64,000 nucleotides of DNA, taken from Pollenia angustigena. Taxonomy: Eukaryota > Arthropoda > Insecta > Diptera > Polleniidae. The notes beneath the pieces were generated by a model. That model did no database searches. It had not been told where the DNA came from and was given only the letters and a program-made list of their open reading frames with translations. Shown here in pieces: positions 35,001 through 49,100 of this stretch. Where the stretch lies: positions 195,318,208 to 195,382,207 of the forward strand of contig OV884058.1 in NCBI GenBank assembly GCA_930367215.1, written 5' to 3'. Numbering within the stretch: the stretch's first letter is position 1; each line of letters opens with the position of its first letter. A program made the translations under genes and the position numbers.

Positions 35001-35990
35001 AAGTAAGAGTGCTATATTCCGCTGTGCCGAATCTTATATACCCTTCACAGAGACGACAACCGGATTTGAACTTCGCTTTGCATAAGGACCCAGAATATAT
35101 ATACTTTATAGGGTGTAGGACCTTCGGTGAAGGGTATAAAAAACAATCTTAATTATAAAAAAAGAGTAATTTTTGGGATTTCTGTATTTTGGTCATAACT
35201 CTGATATTTCTTAACCGATTTGACAGATTTATATACCGACGTGTTAAAGAAGAAATTTGCCAGTTATTTTTGGCTATAAAACGTGGACTCGGGAAGATCT
35301 ATGGTTCCTGAAAATGGGTATTTTTCAAAAAAAAATTAATATTTTGGTCATAACTTTTTCGTATCTGAACCGATTTTCCCGAGTTTTTCAGAAAATATTT
35401 TCTATTAAACATTTCCGATCTTCTGATATATAAGGCGTAACCATAGGTCATATTACAGTCAAAAAATTCAGGTTTTTATACAATTTTTAACACTTTTTGT
35501 ATGAGAGGTACCACGCCTACTTCTCCAATCCCGCCCACATTTTGTACGATGGTGTATATTTATAACCTAAATATTTGTACCTAATTTTAAAGGTTTGGCT
35601 CTTGCCGTTCTCCAGATATACATAAAAAAGTAATACAAATACAACAACCACAAGGGATTTTTTGGAAAAATTAGAGGCAGTCGTGGTTTTTTGGTCATAT
35701 CTCAGCCATTGTTAGACCGATCTGGCTGAATTTCAATAGCAAAAAATGGTGGACTATATGTGACATATATGTAAAACAACGTAGCCGCTATCATGTCTGG
35801 AGTCTCCGGAAAACACATATCAAACGTAAGACGGACAGACGGACGGACGGATATCGTTAAATCAACTTCTCTCCTCATAAGGACCCAGAATATATATACT
35901 TTATAGGGTCTAAGATCAATATTGTAGAAATTACAAACGGAATGACAAACTTATATATACCCTTTTCCACCTGTGGTGAAGGGTATAAAA
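35001..35990. repeat. ~990-bp dispersed repeat (TATACCCTTCACC family)
   Basis: Starts AAGTAAGAGTGCTATATTCC and ends CCACCTGTGGTGAAGGGTAT. The phrases CATAAGGACCCAGAATATAT and ACTTTATAGGGT recur near both ends, and GACGGACAGACGGACGGACG near 35832. Fragments recur at 53303-53350, 60400-60515 and, inverted and decayed, around 48800-49130. I recognise it as a common fly repeat but cannot assign a class. Confidence 0.7.
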
Positions 35991-36775
35991 ATGAATGATT
36001 CACTTACATATCTGCAATATACATATGTAGTGAAAGTGCCTGAATTTTGGACATAACGGTATATCTCAAAAAGTAGATCTGATAGAGAAAAATGGAGATT
36101 GGATTTGAAATCAGCGACCTCAAATTAATCAGAATATGCAATCAAATTCCAGACCGCACAAAAAAGTTTGTTCCCTTCTATAATTTACTGTAGCTCCCTT
36201 CTGAAACAAATCATATTTTATTAAGGCAATGAATTGTATTGCTGTGGGGTCAGGTTTTATAATTCTATGTAGTACGTATGTACTTAAAACTCCATCTCAT
36301 TTATTTCCTAATTGAAAACAACTAAATATCAAATGCATATAAATTTATTTATTTAATAAATATTTTTTTGTTAATATATTTATTATCAGTCGTATAGCAA
36401 TTTTTTAACCATCAAAAAGACTTCATGTCTTGTTGTTGTTGGTTTTTTTAAAGGTTCTTTTTATTTTTTCTGCTTAACAGATTTCACCAAAGGAATTCAT
36501 GTAACAATACAAATTTAAAAACAAAATGTGAATGTAACTATAAATTGTCATTCAAAATTCAATTGCCTTAGATTAATTAAAAAAAAAACTAAATCACGAA
36601 CATGTATTTAAGATAAGGTGATAAATTGTGAGTGCTATAAAATGGGCAGCAAAACCAAAAATTTATAATAATGAGTCACAGTTGCCAAATAAAAAATTCC
36701 AAGCATTAAAAAATCGTTAGTAATCGAGTAATCGTACATATGTGGAGTGTGTAAGTTGGTGATGATAATGGTGTG

Positions 36776-37114
36776 TTATACAAGACTAAAACCCTGAGTT
36801 TGTTGAATTGCCTGCAAAACTTTATATTTTAGTCGCTCCTTTGTATTGTAACGTGGCAAATCTAATAGATTAAAACAAGTATGAGCCACGGGTAAAAATT
36901 TATCATCATTTGTGGGTTGTATGCAAATCTAAAAAAAGATGGACGTCAATTTGTTGTTACTTTTAGATTAATTAATAACTTAAATTAAAGAAATACTTAC
37001 ATTAATGGCTTTCATTCCCTGTATAGGAATACGATCACTACCGGTCAAAAAGAGTAAAAATTTCTTCTTCTCTGTTAGAGGTAAATCATGAAAAACCTCC
37101 CAAAACCATTTAAC
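36776..37114 (-). CDS. Herc4: HERC4 last two exons: HECT C-lobe with catalytic cysteine
   Basis: Exon 37114-37001 encodes [11 protein letters not shown]...[13 protein letters not shown]; exon 36928-36776 encodes the catalytic [16 protein letters not shown] and ends at TAA (36776-36778). They lie 12.2 kb downstream of the rest of the gene, so a transcript must splice across the whole repeat nest to make active enzyme. Confidence 0.95.
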
Positions 37115-40100
37115 CTGAATTTGAGGAAAATTAAAAATACATACATATTTGTAAAAGCAATTTTTACAGAAAAATAAAATTTTAATTTCAAAAGATTTTG
37201 TTATTCGTGCTTAATTCCTAGTTTTTATTCTTGACAAAAACACTTGAAATTTATTGTTGATGGGATAAGCTATTCATATGCGCATTTCACTGGTTGCTTA
37301 GGCCAGATCATCAGGAAACTTCATCCATAAAGATTTTAGAAAAACTAAAGATATTAAACCAAATAAAACTGTTAAACGTATAAGAATTATAGCAACAGTT
37401 CTACTTGTAACAATATCAAAGCTTAAACAAAACACATCAACAATAAACAACAGTGGGTTTATCTCATCTCACATTCCCCACTACAATTAGTTGAAATTCT
37501 CTCAACATTAATTGTAGTTGAAATTCTCTCAACATTAATTGTAGTTGTAAGTAGGTTAAGAAAAACAAAATAAAAACAACAACAATTTACAAAAGATGTT
37601 GTCAATTAAGTGTTTTTTAGGCCGTGCAGTTGCCTGTTTTATCAAAAAGTAATTTCAATTTTTGGGAATACAAAATTTTAATTTCAAAAGATTTTGTTAT
37701 TCGTGCTTAATTCCCAGCTTTTATTCTTGACAAAAAAATTTTGTATTCCCAAAAATTGAAATTACTTTTTGAAAAATAAAATTTTTGTTAAAAAGTGCAT
37801 TTTTGTAAATAATATGTAAAGTTTACTTTTGTATAAGAGTATTTCTTAAAAAAATATATATTTTTCCAAAGCCCTTTTTTGTGAAAATCAGTATTTTTTT
37901 TTAAAAAAACTTGTTTCTTTTTGTGAAAAGGTTTTTTTTTTTGTAACCAAAGACAAAACAAAATGCATAATTGCGAAAAAATTTACTCCTGTGCAAAAGG
38001 AACACTTTTATGCAAAAAAATTCACCAAAAAATGCACTTTGATCATGTTTGCATGTGGCTTGGTGCTGAAAGGGCCAATGACAAAATATTTACTTTTGAG
38101 AAAATTTAAAGTAAATTGTTTTTAGAGAAGTGTTCTTACAGAAATTTGCTAGCAAAACCCTTATGAAGCTGTTCTGGCCTAAAAACGCTGGTTGTTTTAT
38201 CAAAAAAAAAACAAAAAAAAAAAAAAAATATGAAGAGAGAAGAGAAAACACCTAATGCAACGATTAACTCAAAACAGAAAAATATTGACATTGGCCCTTT
38301 TAGCACCAATCCACAGATATGGCTCATTCTACGTTATCTGATATTATGAATGGCGGCGTGATAAAAATATTTAAAATAATGATTTTTTTCAATATAATCG
38401 TATATACAGGCATGTTCAGAAATCACGGTGATTTCAAATCACGAACGATTTTAAAATCACCCGAGAAATATTTTGGTGTTCTGAAAATCACGAGATTTTT
38501 AATTTTTAGTCGTGATTTTCATTGTTCTAAACCAGTGATAACCAAGCAACAAACAAAGCTATTGTATACATATGAATTGCCGACCGTGTCTGTGTAAAAA
38601 ATACGATTATTGACTGCCTCTGTGTGAAAAATACAATTATTGACTGCTCGCGAGTCAATGGAGTGGTTATGACTGATCTAAACCACGAGAAAACAACTGT
38701 GCGCTTCTATTTAAAATATTACCATTCATTTAGGATGAATGGCTGCCATTTACCTTCGTATATTAAAATTTAACCAATTTAACAAATTAATTTAATTTTT
38801 ATTTTTAATGTTTAATTTAATTGAAGTAATTAGTCATAAAACTAAAACAGCCTTTGCAAAAAATACAGCGGCTTTCTAAACTTGTAAATTTTAAGGTTCT
38901 CCCGTGTAAAATAATTAATTTTAATGCAAAAATGGATCATTTAATGTGTATGTGATTATTTTATTATAGATTTAAAAAAAATGCTTAAAATATTAATAAA
39001 TATAAATATAAAAAACTTTTTTAGTTTTTAAATAAAAGTTAAAAGTAATTAGTATTGTGGTTATTTTGTTGAACTATTTATGGTTTTTAATCCAAATTTT
39101 CAATATTTTTAATTAGGCTTAAGTTCATGAAATTTAATTTTTATTAAATTATTTTTGTGAAGAAAGGAATTTTACAACATGAAAATCAATTAAAATTGTT
39201 ATTGATAATCTTTCATTCTTGACGTGGCTCGGGCTCGAACCCTGGCCGGCAGGTTACCATGACATGTTTCGATCGCAACCACTCGATCTCCTCAGATGGA
39301 TTTGCCGTCTTACACTCGCAGCCATCGAAGACTGCTGACGTCACTAGTCAAACATCAATCCTTAAACCAAATTGTATTTTAACATTTGGTAGATCGAAAT
39401 TTGCTTTCCTGAATGATTATCCATTTTAATTGATTTTACATGTTTTTTCCTTTACTTCTGTTTTTTCGTACTTTCGTCAAGAATTTTTCTTGAAGTCCAA
39501 GTACATTTTTTGTTTTTTCACTTTGTCTTTCTCTTTTCTGTTGACCTTTTTCAGCACAACTTGAAGGACAAATGTACACATAGAGCTCGTGCCTTAGCTT
39601 TAACAATAATTAGTATTGTGGTTATTTTGTTGAACTATTTATGGTTTTTAATCCAAATTTTCAATATTTTTAATTAGGCTTAAGTTCATGAAATTTAATT
39701 TTTATTAAATTATTTTTGTGAAGAAAAATTTCATGAACTTAAGCCTAATTAAAAATATTGAAAATTTGGATTAAAAACCATAAATAGTTCAACAAAATAA
39801 CCACAATACTAATTATTGTTAAAGCTAAGGCACGAGCTCTATGTGTACATTTGTCCTTCAAGTTGTGCTGAAAAAGGTCAACAGAAAAGAGAAAGACAAA
39901 GTGAAAAAACAAAAAATGTACTTGGACTTCAAGAAAAATTCTTGACGAAAGTACGAAAAAACAGAAGTAAAGGAAAAAACATGTAAAATCAATTAAAATG
40001 GATAATCATTCAGGAAAGCAAATTTCGATCTACCAAATGTTAAAATACAATTTGGTTTAAGGATTGATGTTTGACTAGTGACGTCAGCAGTCGTCGATGG

Positions 40101-43100
40101 CTGCGAGTGTAAGACGGCAAATCCATCTGAGGAGATCGAGTGGTTGCGATCGAAACATGTCATGGTAACCTGCCGGCCAGGGTTCGAGCCCGAGCCACGT
40201 CAAGAATGAAAGATTATCAATAACAATTTTAATTGATTTTCATGTTGTAAAATTCCTTTCTTCACAAAAATAATTTAATAAAAATTAAATTTCATGAACT
40301 TAAGCCTAATTAAAAATATTGAAAAAAAAGTTAAAAGTTTTTTTATAAAAAAGACCTTAGGGTCGAAAATTTATAATATTTCAAATAATAAAGGTCGAAT
40401 AAAATAGTTTATACAAAAAAATGCTTAAAAAACTTCAAGTGATTTGAAATCGTCATGCTGTAAGCTAACCGGTTTTAAATCACGAGATTTCAAAAATTTT
40501 TGTGGGCAGAACACCTTTTTAGTGATTTTAAATCACTTAACGAAAAAGTGATTTTCATAACATGCCTGATAAGCAGGAAGTTTGAATGCATGTTTAATAA
40601 TGGCCAGTCAAGTTATCTACTTTTTCCGGTATTTTAAATGAGCAGGGGAGATACTCTACACAGGGTAAAGACATGACGGACAGGACAAGATACCTTACTT
40701 TAAGCGGAAAGATAAATTGAAAACAAACCTTATTTTCGTAAGAATCAACTTTAATTATTCAATATTTGAAGATAGTTTAAAACAAAAAAAATTGGACTAA
40801 CTCCATAGTCTTCTTTTATGTAACTTAGAAAACGTAAACGTAGTCGAAAAAAGCTAATTATTTAATTGCACATATTTTGCAATTTAAGGTGACAAAAATA
40901 TATAGAGCATCAATGATCCATATGCGCCTGTTCAAAGATATTAACACTTTCGTCAAAAGCTTAAAAAGCCTTAGTCCTTTCATTTTGTTCGTTTGCAAGC
41001 TGGTATGCCTTCTCGGTAACTGCTTGAGAACAATACTGAGAAGATACTTTATTAGTGGTTCGTCGTTAGATTCACTTTTAGGCCCATATAAATAATCAAC
41101 ATTAAAGCGCGGTTTGATTTTCATGGAAGCAAAATCCAAAGTGCCCGACCACAAAATGATTGGATACTTCAAGATCCCAGAAACAGCTTAAGCTCTTCAT
41201 TGTCAATTTATTGGGGCAAAATGTACTTCCAGTAATTTGATGGACCTTCATAGTGGCTGAGAAACTTTAAAAACTATTTTTATTAAGTCCCTCTTCTTTC
41301 TTTTAAATGTCTTCGTCATTAATGGGGAACACTTTTACATTACAACAATTTTTCTGAAAGGCGCTCGTTAAATCTTCCAGCGATGAATTGTCATTCCCAG
41401 CTGCAACAAGTCTATCAGCAGTCCTTTTGCACCTACTCCATCAGGCGCGCCCTTGCCGCGACCGGCCTCGTGGTAATTCCACGTGAATTTTACTTAATTA
41501 AGGTAAAGTTCTTGCAATTTTGTTGTCAGTGCATCTATATTCATATCTATATATATAAAAATGAAAAATGTTTGTATGTGTGTTTGTTTGTTTGTTTGTT
41601 GGCTTATAGACTCCGAAACTACTGAACCGATTTTCCTGAAATTTTTACAGTAACATCACGTCAGCCCTAAAAATAAAATAGGCTACTTATTTTTTCGATA
41701 GGGGCAGGGGAATTGGTACCCCCCATAGAATGCCAATATTAATTATCGCATATCTTAAGAGCCGCTGGACGCATTTTGCTGAACTTTTGTAGTAGGATCT
41801 TCTGAGCCCCGAAATTGAAATAAAATAGCAGCGGGGGTATTGGAATCCCCCATAGGACACCAATGTTTAACATCGCATATCTTAAGAACTGTAATAGTGA
41901 GAATGTTCAAACTTTCTAGAAGTCACTCTTATGGTATACTACACTTTTGAAAATAAAAATAAAGCGGGTAGGCGCAGGGGGGAAATACCTCTCATAGGAT
42001 GCATACATTAAATATCGCTCAACTGAAGAACTATTAAAGGGAGAGCCTTCAAACGTGGTTAAAGCTACTATTATAGTAAACTATAAATTTCAATATAAAA
42101 ATGGGCGGGAGAGACAGGGGAGGAGCAGTACCCCTCATAGATAGAAATATTAATAAGAGCCATTGTACGCATTTTGTTCAACTTTTGGTAGTATGATCTT
42201 CTGAGCCCCGAAATTGAAATAAAGTAGCAGCGGGGGAAGTGGTTTTCCCCATAGGACGCCAATGTTTAATATCGCATATCTTAAGAACTGTTATAGTGAG
42301 AATGTTCAAACTTTGTAAAAGTCACTCATATGGTATACTACACTATTGAAAATAAAAATAGATAGGGGAAGGCGCAGGGGGGAAATACCTCTCATAGGAT
42401 GCATATATTAAATATCGCTCAACTGAAGAACTATTAAAGGGCGAGTCTTCAAACGTAGTTAAAACACTATTATGGCAAACTTTAAATTTCAATATAGTAA
42501 TGGGCGGGGTAGACAGTGGAGGAGCAGTTCCCCTCATAGATAGAAATATTAATAAGAGTCGCTGCAAGTATTTTGTTGAACTTTTGGTAGTAGGATCCTC
42601 TGAGCCCCAAAATTGAAATAAAATAGCAGCGGGGAAGCGTTACGCCCTATAGGACGCCAATGCTTAATATCGGATATCCGAAAAACTGTTAAAGTGAGAA
42701 TGTTCAGACTTTGTAGAAGTCACTCTTATGGTATACTACACTTTTAAAAATAAAAATTAAGCGGGTAGGCGCAGGGGAGAAATACCTTCCATAGGATGCA
42801 TATATTAAATATCTCTCAATCGATAAAGTGGTTAAAGCAGTGTTGCGAAGCGCACCGGGTTAAGCTAGTGTATATATAAAAATTAAAAATGTTTGTATGT
42901 TTGTTTGTTTGTTGGCTTATAGACTCCTAAACTACTGAACCGATTTTCCTGAAATTTTTACAGTAACATCACGTAGGCCCTAAAAATAAAATAGGCTACT
43001 TATTTTTTCGATAGGGGCAGGGGAATTGGTACTTTCTATTGGATGCCAATATTAAATATCGCATATCTTAAGAGCCGCTGCACGCATTTTGTTGAACTTT

Positions 43101-46100
43101 TGGTAGTAGGATCTTCTGAGCCCCAAAATTGAAATAAAATAGCAGCGGGGGCAGTGGTTCGCCCCATAGGACGCCAATGTTTAATATCGCATATCTTAAG
43201 AACTGTTATATGTAGTAAGAATGTTCAAACTTTGTAGAAGTCACTCTTATGGTATACTACACTTTTGAAAATAAAAATAAAGCGGGTAGGCGCAGGGGGA
43301 AATACCTCCCATAGGATGCATATATTAAATATCTCTCAACTGAAGAAGTGGTTAAAGCAGTGTAGCGAAGCGCACGGGTTAAGCTAGTAAAACATAAAAA
43401 ACGAATATTGGATTTGATTTAAAAGTTGGTTAGCACGATTTTTGTCAGAACGTTAATATGGCAACGAAAGAAAGAACTGGACTACCTTCTGTTATTGTAT
43501 AATGCTACATATCGTTGGTCTCATGTAGAAAGGCCCCAACTCACATAAATGCAATTTTACAGGAGAAGGCAAAAACATAATAGAAACTGTATGTATCATA
43601 ATGTAAAATGGCTTCTTCAATTGCTTGTTAAACTGATATTTTTGATGCTATTGTATTAAATTTTTGTGACGAGGTGTATTTGTGGAAAATGTATTGGAAT
43701 CACTAAAAAACTCAATTTCGAAAAAAATCGAGTAAGGGCCTTTCTACATGAGACCGACGATACCCAGCAAAAAACTTTTGAAGTTGTTCAAGTAGAAGGG
43801 ATATTTTCATGACTTCCTTAGCACTTAACTACTTGAATGAATTAACAATGCGTTCCAAAATTCGAATAAATTTTAAATAAGTGAATCCATGAAAAATTAC
43901 ATGCAATGCACCCATTCAACTCTTATGTAGGAATTACAATTTTTCACTATAATTATGTATTCTTTTAGGATTGAAAGGGGACGAATATTATATACAATTG
44001 ACTTTAATGATTGAGTTAAATTTTTTTTTAATATATACATATTTAAATACATTTAATTTTAATATGTATTTAAATTTGTTATATTGCGTATATCAAGGCT
44101 TATCCAATAGGTCTGCTTACCTCTACAACAATACAAAAAACAACAGGCATTTTGTTTGTGTAAAATTTACCCGCCGTTGTCAAAATCTTACTACTACATA
44201 GGGAAAACAAAACGGAAAAATTTAATTTATAATAAATTCCAATAATGCATATAAAAAAAATTAATATCGAGCATCAATGAAAATACGTATTAAAATCAGT
44301 AAAGATTCATTGCTTTTCAATTACACTCAATTCAGTTAATATTCCAGATCAATGAAAACCCCGATCTAATCACTGAACTTTCATTGGTTCTAAGCAATAT
44401 TTTTAATGACGAGCCGTTTACCTAAATGTGAACCCATGCTCGCCAACGACACGCTAATGTTAAAATCATGCATGTTTCACCTAAAAATAACCAGTGCATT
44501 ATCCGCGGAACCCATGAATTTACTACTTCTTTTGCATGTCTTTTTTTGCTGGGTATGTATTAGAGTTGTCAACCGATTAAGAATAATTCGATTAATCGAT
44601 CAAACAAAAGCAAACTCTTGTTCGAATAACTTTAAAACGACGATTTTCGAATAACGAATAAATCGATTAATTAATGTCGATTAATCGAACATTTTTTTTA
44701 TTAAAAAATAAATTAAATAAAAGCTTGAAATTTAATTTATTCTCATAAGTTTTAAGTGATTTTATAAAATGTATGAAAGTTAAAAAACATTGTTGCCATA
44801 GCCCTATTGCAATAACCGTAGGTAGTATTCAAAAAATTTATTTTATGTTCTTAATTAACAAATCTTAACAAACAATCGAGTAGGTGAGTTGCAAAACTCG
44901 TTCGTTACAAAAATAAAAATACGAGATGACACTCTTCCATGTTTTTAGCACGGACATGCATTGATGCAATCAGAATATTTCGTCTAATAAAGGGCCAAAA
45001 GAACTGTTAAAATCAATTGCCATCTCGTACTTTTAATTTTGTAAGGAACGAGTTTTACAACTCACCTTCTTAATTGTATCAGCTGTTTTATTTTTAAATC
45101 AAACGTTAAAAAAATTTCAAAAAAGGGAATTTTTCAATTCCGGGTGAAAAATTTAGAAATAAACAAAAAGCTTTATATAATTCATATCATGAAACCAAGT
45201 ATGATTCTTGAAAGAAGAAAATGTTGTTATTGTATTATATTTTTTTTTTAAATTACATATGTATTCTTTACCATTTGCGTAAGTGTCACAATATTACCAT
45301 TGAAATTGATGTAGTGGAAGATAATCCAACTACATTAAGAAATGCCGAACTTTGTCCGATTGAAAAATACATTAAGAAAGACAGCGGCTGTTCTATAGAA
45401 GAAATTGTTTACAGAAGTTTGGCTGAAGATGGTAGGTCTGCCAACGCATTTCGAAAATCCAAAGTAATATCGGATTATTAAAGGTGTTATGATACTTGCT
45501 ATTTTTTGTATTGGATTTTTTTAGGATTGACTGAAAGAAACAACAAATGCGAGAAAGAACAAGAAATACAATTTGATAAAATGTAAACAAAACAAACAAT
45601 ACTGCCCACGTTTTTTCCCCACAAAAAACCGTCATAAAAGCTAAAAATCGCAACAAAAAAAAAGTTAAAACCCGTTTCTTTCGATCAAAAACTAAAAAAT
45701 TGGCAATAGTGCTAACAATTAATCTGGAAATGTCAATTTTAAGTTATTTTTTAGACAGTCTTAGATTATTTATCGATAACACATGTATATTTGTTTGACA
45801 TTTCAAGATTTTTTATGATATAATCATACTCTTTACACTTAGTCAGTTTTCCTATGCAAATATATTTTCACTGTTCTCTAATATAGAAAAAATACAAAAA
45901 ATAGCAAGTATCATAACAGCTTAAGGAATTAAGGGTTTTACGATGTTTTAAAGTAATTTAACGATATGGAGTTAAGATGGACAATTTAATGCATCAAAAA
46001 AGAAGAAGTAATAGCGGATGGAATAAAAGGTTGTCCATAGTAATTTTTTTGTTAAAATAATTGTTTTATTCGTTATTCTCATCGATTAATCGAAAAATTT

Positions 46101-49100
46101 TTTTGATTTAATCGTTTGATCGAACGAACAAAAACAATTATTTGAATTATTCGAACAAAGTTGAAAGGCGAATAATTGACAACTCTAGTATGTATGTTAG
46201 TAGTATAAAACCAACTTAAAACAAAATTCACATTAAAAAAGGCATACATTTTTGAAGCGTTAAAACACCCCAGCAAAAAAAGACATGCAAAAGAAGTAGT
46301 AAATGCATGGGTTCCGCGGATAATGCACTGGTTCTTTTTAGGTGAAACATGCATGATTTTAACATTAGCGTGTCGTTGGCGAGCATGGGTTCACATTTAG
46401 GTAAACGGCTCGTCATTAAAAATATTGCTTGGAACCAATGAAAGTTCAGTGATTAGATCGGGGTTTTCATTGATCTGGAATATTAACTGAAATCAGTGTG
46501 AATAAAAAGCAATGAATCAATAATGATTTTAATACGTATTTTCATTGGTGCTCGATATTAATTTTTATATGCATTATGGGAATGTATTATAAAAAACATT
46601 GTTACTTTTGTTTTCCCTATGTAGTAGTAAGATTTTGACAACGGCGGGTAAATTTTACACAAATAAAATGCCTGTTGTCTTTTGTATTGTTGCAGAGGTA
46701 AGCAGACCTATTGCATAGGCCTTAATAAATAAATAAATAAATATAACAAATTTAAATACATATTAATATTAAATGTATTTACATATGGAGGGTTCAAAGC
46801 TGAACCGAACCAAGTCATAAAATAAAACTGGTGTGAAATTCTTCGCATTGTTTAACTCAATCGAGTTCTGTAACGGACTAAATCAAAAAGTTTTTCGTTC
46901 CAAAGGTAACGGTAATAAACCCATGTCAATGGCTCCAGAAATAAATGGAAATTCACTTACTCAAACTCAAAATATTGTCGAATTTTCATTTTTGACTTGG
47001 TTCGCTTCAGCTCTGATCCCTCCATATGTATATATTAAAAAAATTTAACTCAATCATTAAAGTCAATTGTATATAATATTCGTCCCCTTTCAATCCTCAA
47101 AGAATACCTAATTATAGTGAAAAATTGTAATTCCTTCATAAGAGTTGAATGGGTGCATTGCATGTAATTTTTCATGGGTTCACTTATTAAAAATTTATTC
47201 GAATTTTGGAAGGCATTTTTAATTCATTCAAGTTGTTAAATGCTCAAGAAGTCATGAAAATATCCCTTCTACTCGAACAACTTCCAAAGTTTTTTGCTGG
47301 GACGTATAACGTATAAAGTGGAAATGTGTTGGTTTAACGTAAAATACTAAGAGAGAAGTAATTTCTCACTTCCTTAGCTACCCTGGATGCAAAATCTCTA
47401 CCCTGGCATCTGATGAAGCAAATATGCAAATATGTAATTTTTTTCAATAAAATATGAAAGTATTTTAAAAGTTTTTTTAAATGATTACCATTGTTATTTA
47501 TACTACTTTATGTAATAACCAGGGAAACCAGAAATATTATCTAAAAAACACGTTTTATACGCATTAAATATGCAGTAAAAACTGGAAAATATGCCCTGAA
47601 AAATGTTAAAAATATGCCCTAAAAATTAAAAATTGCTCATTTGAAGACACAATATTCAACAATTTAATAACAAAATTTAAAAAAAAACCTAAAAAAGGTT
47701 AAAATTCATATAAGAGATGTTTGCGCCGAATATTATCTAGATATTTACATGCATATGGGTTTTTGTCTTAAAGGGATTTTAGGTACGGTCGCTAAATTTT
47801 TAAAAAACGTTAACATTTAAAAGGATTTTAAAGCTAGTTAAGGATGGGAGCTTTGAGGAAATGTGAACCGATTCGAAAATAATTTAGTTTGAAGTAAAAT
47901 ATTTTTGGCACGAATTTAATTTAAATACCATCGTAATTAGATAGCTTGCGGACACAAAGAGTCTAATTTGGATGTAAAATTATAAACCGTTTCTCACCAT
48001 TTGCATAGACTTCGTCCATATTTGATCAAATTATCTACAAAATTGGAACCTGTACTCTGCGCACAAAGCTATCATGGACGGACAACCAGCCAGGCGGATG
48101 GATGGACATCGTTAGATCACTTTAAAAAGTGATTCTGAGTCTATCGGAATACTAAAAGATTGGTTTAAATACAAATCGCATAACATTTATCCTTAATGAC
48201 AACCTGCTTTGTCTTACAATTTAAGAGTAAAAATTAAATGAAGATGTCGAAATTGAAGTAACTGATTTTCGAAAAAAAAATTTTTTTATTTGCTGAGAAA
48301 GCTATTGTAGGCATCTAAAAAAATTGAATATGTAACCCTAAAAACTGCTGCAAAAAGGCTCTGTTAACTAAAATATGCCAAAAAATACTGCAAACGGTAA
48401 AATATGCAAAAATATGCACTAACAAATCGATGCCAAAATTCATAAAAAGCTCTAAAACGGATAAATATATTGTTTCTGCCTTCATTAGTCGCACAACGAA
48501 AAACATGCAATTGCATATTTCTGGTTTCCCTGGTAATAACTATCGATTAAATGTTTTATGAATTAGTAATGTGTTCAATTTCAAAGATTTTGTTACAGAA
48601 TACTAAAGGGACAGGCCAGGATAGATACTTTTTTCTAGGTAAACATGAAGTTATGACTAAACTAAGTTAATTAAGTATTGCAATTTATTGGTAAAAAAGT
48701 ATACTGTATTTATTATTAAACACATTTGATATTTCCACAAATTTAAAAATTATATGTATATGATTTTTTAATGTAGCCGTCGATAGTACCTATTAACGTA
48801 GAAACACCCATAAATACTATGTATAAGTTTGTCATTCCGTTTGTAATTGTTACAATATGTATTGATCTTTGATCCTATAAAGTAGATATAATCAGGGTTC
48901 TAATGAGTAGCGAAGTCGATTTAACGATGTCTGTCTTCCGTTGTGTTGGTTGAAATAAGGTTTTCGACGACCTTAGATATTATGGGGACTAGATTGCTAT
49001 ATACATATTTAAATCCCATATAGGCCGAAAATGTTTGCTGTTGAAATTCAGGTTGATCGCTCTCCAAAGAGATACGAGCAAAAAATATTTTCACGTTTAC

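Larger units (their letters stand above)
32674..36014. mobile_element. hAT-like GAATTAATTC-rich inverted element, host of nested insertions
   Basis: The ends are CAGAGATGTAAATGAATC and, on the right, GATTCACTTACATATCTG (one extra TA). Flanks CTATATAT and CAATATAC match at 6 of 8, compatible with an old hAT insertion. Both arms (to about 33110, and from about 34620) are dense in GAATTAATTC-like palindromic words and are inverted to each other. It contains a second TIR element (33141-34441) and a dispersed repeat (35001-35990). Confidence 0.6.
44561..46187. mobile_element. 1.63-kb hAT element, TAGAGTTGTCAA ends
   Basis: Ends TAGAGTTGTCAA and TTGACAACTCTA, flanked by a perfect 8-bp duplication GTATGTAT (44553-44560, 46188-46195). 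Subterminal regions are rich in ATTCGATTAATCGA words. It carries two nested MITEs and an 86-residue open frame (45221-45481, + strand) with a plausible but unrecognised sequence ([24 protein letters not shown]). It sits between CCCAGC copies A and B. Confidence 0.9.

Noticed and set aside
40858..41172. New protein-coding gene in the HERC4 intron
   Set aside because: One 104-residue frame without recognised domain, neighbours or splice partners, in repeat-rich DNA; kept only as an unassigned note.
41383..41625. Captured exon ending in a splice donor
   Set aside because: GC-richer patch is suggestive, but the frame has no recognised homology and runs into Helitron sequence.
44406..44654. Frames of ~82 and 62 residues at 44406 (+) and 46228 (-) as paralogous genes
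   Set aside because: They are the same stretch of the CCCAGC element in its two inverted copies and end at the TIR; no conserved domain seen.
46833..47048. 71-residue frame as a gene
   Set aside because: Lies wholly inside a MITE with matching TIRs and ATAT flanks.
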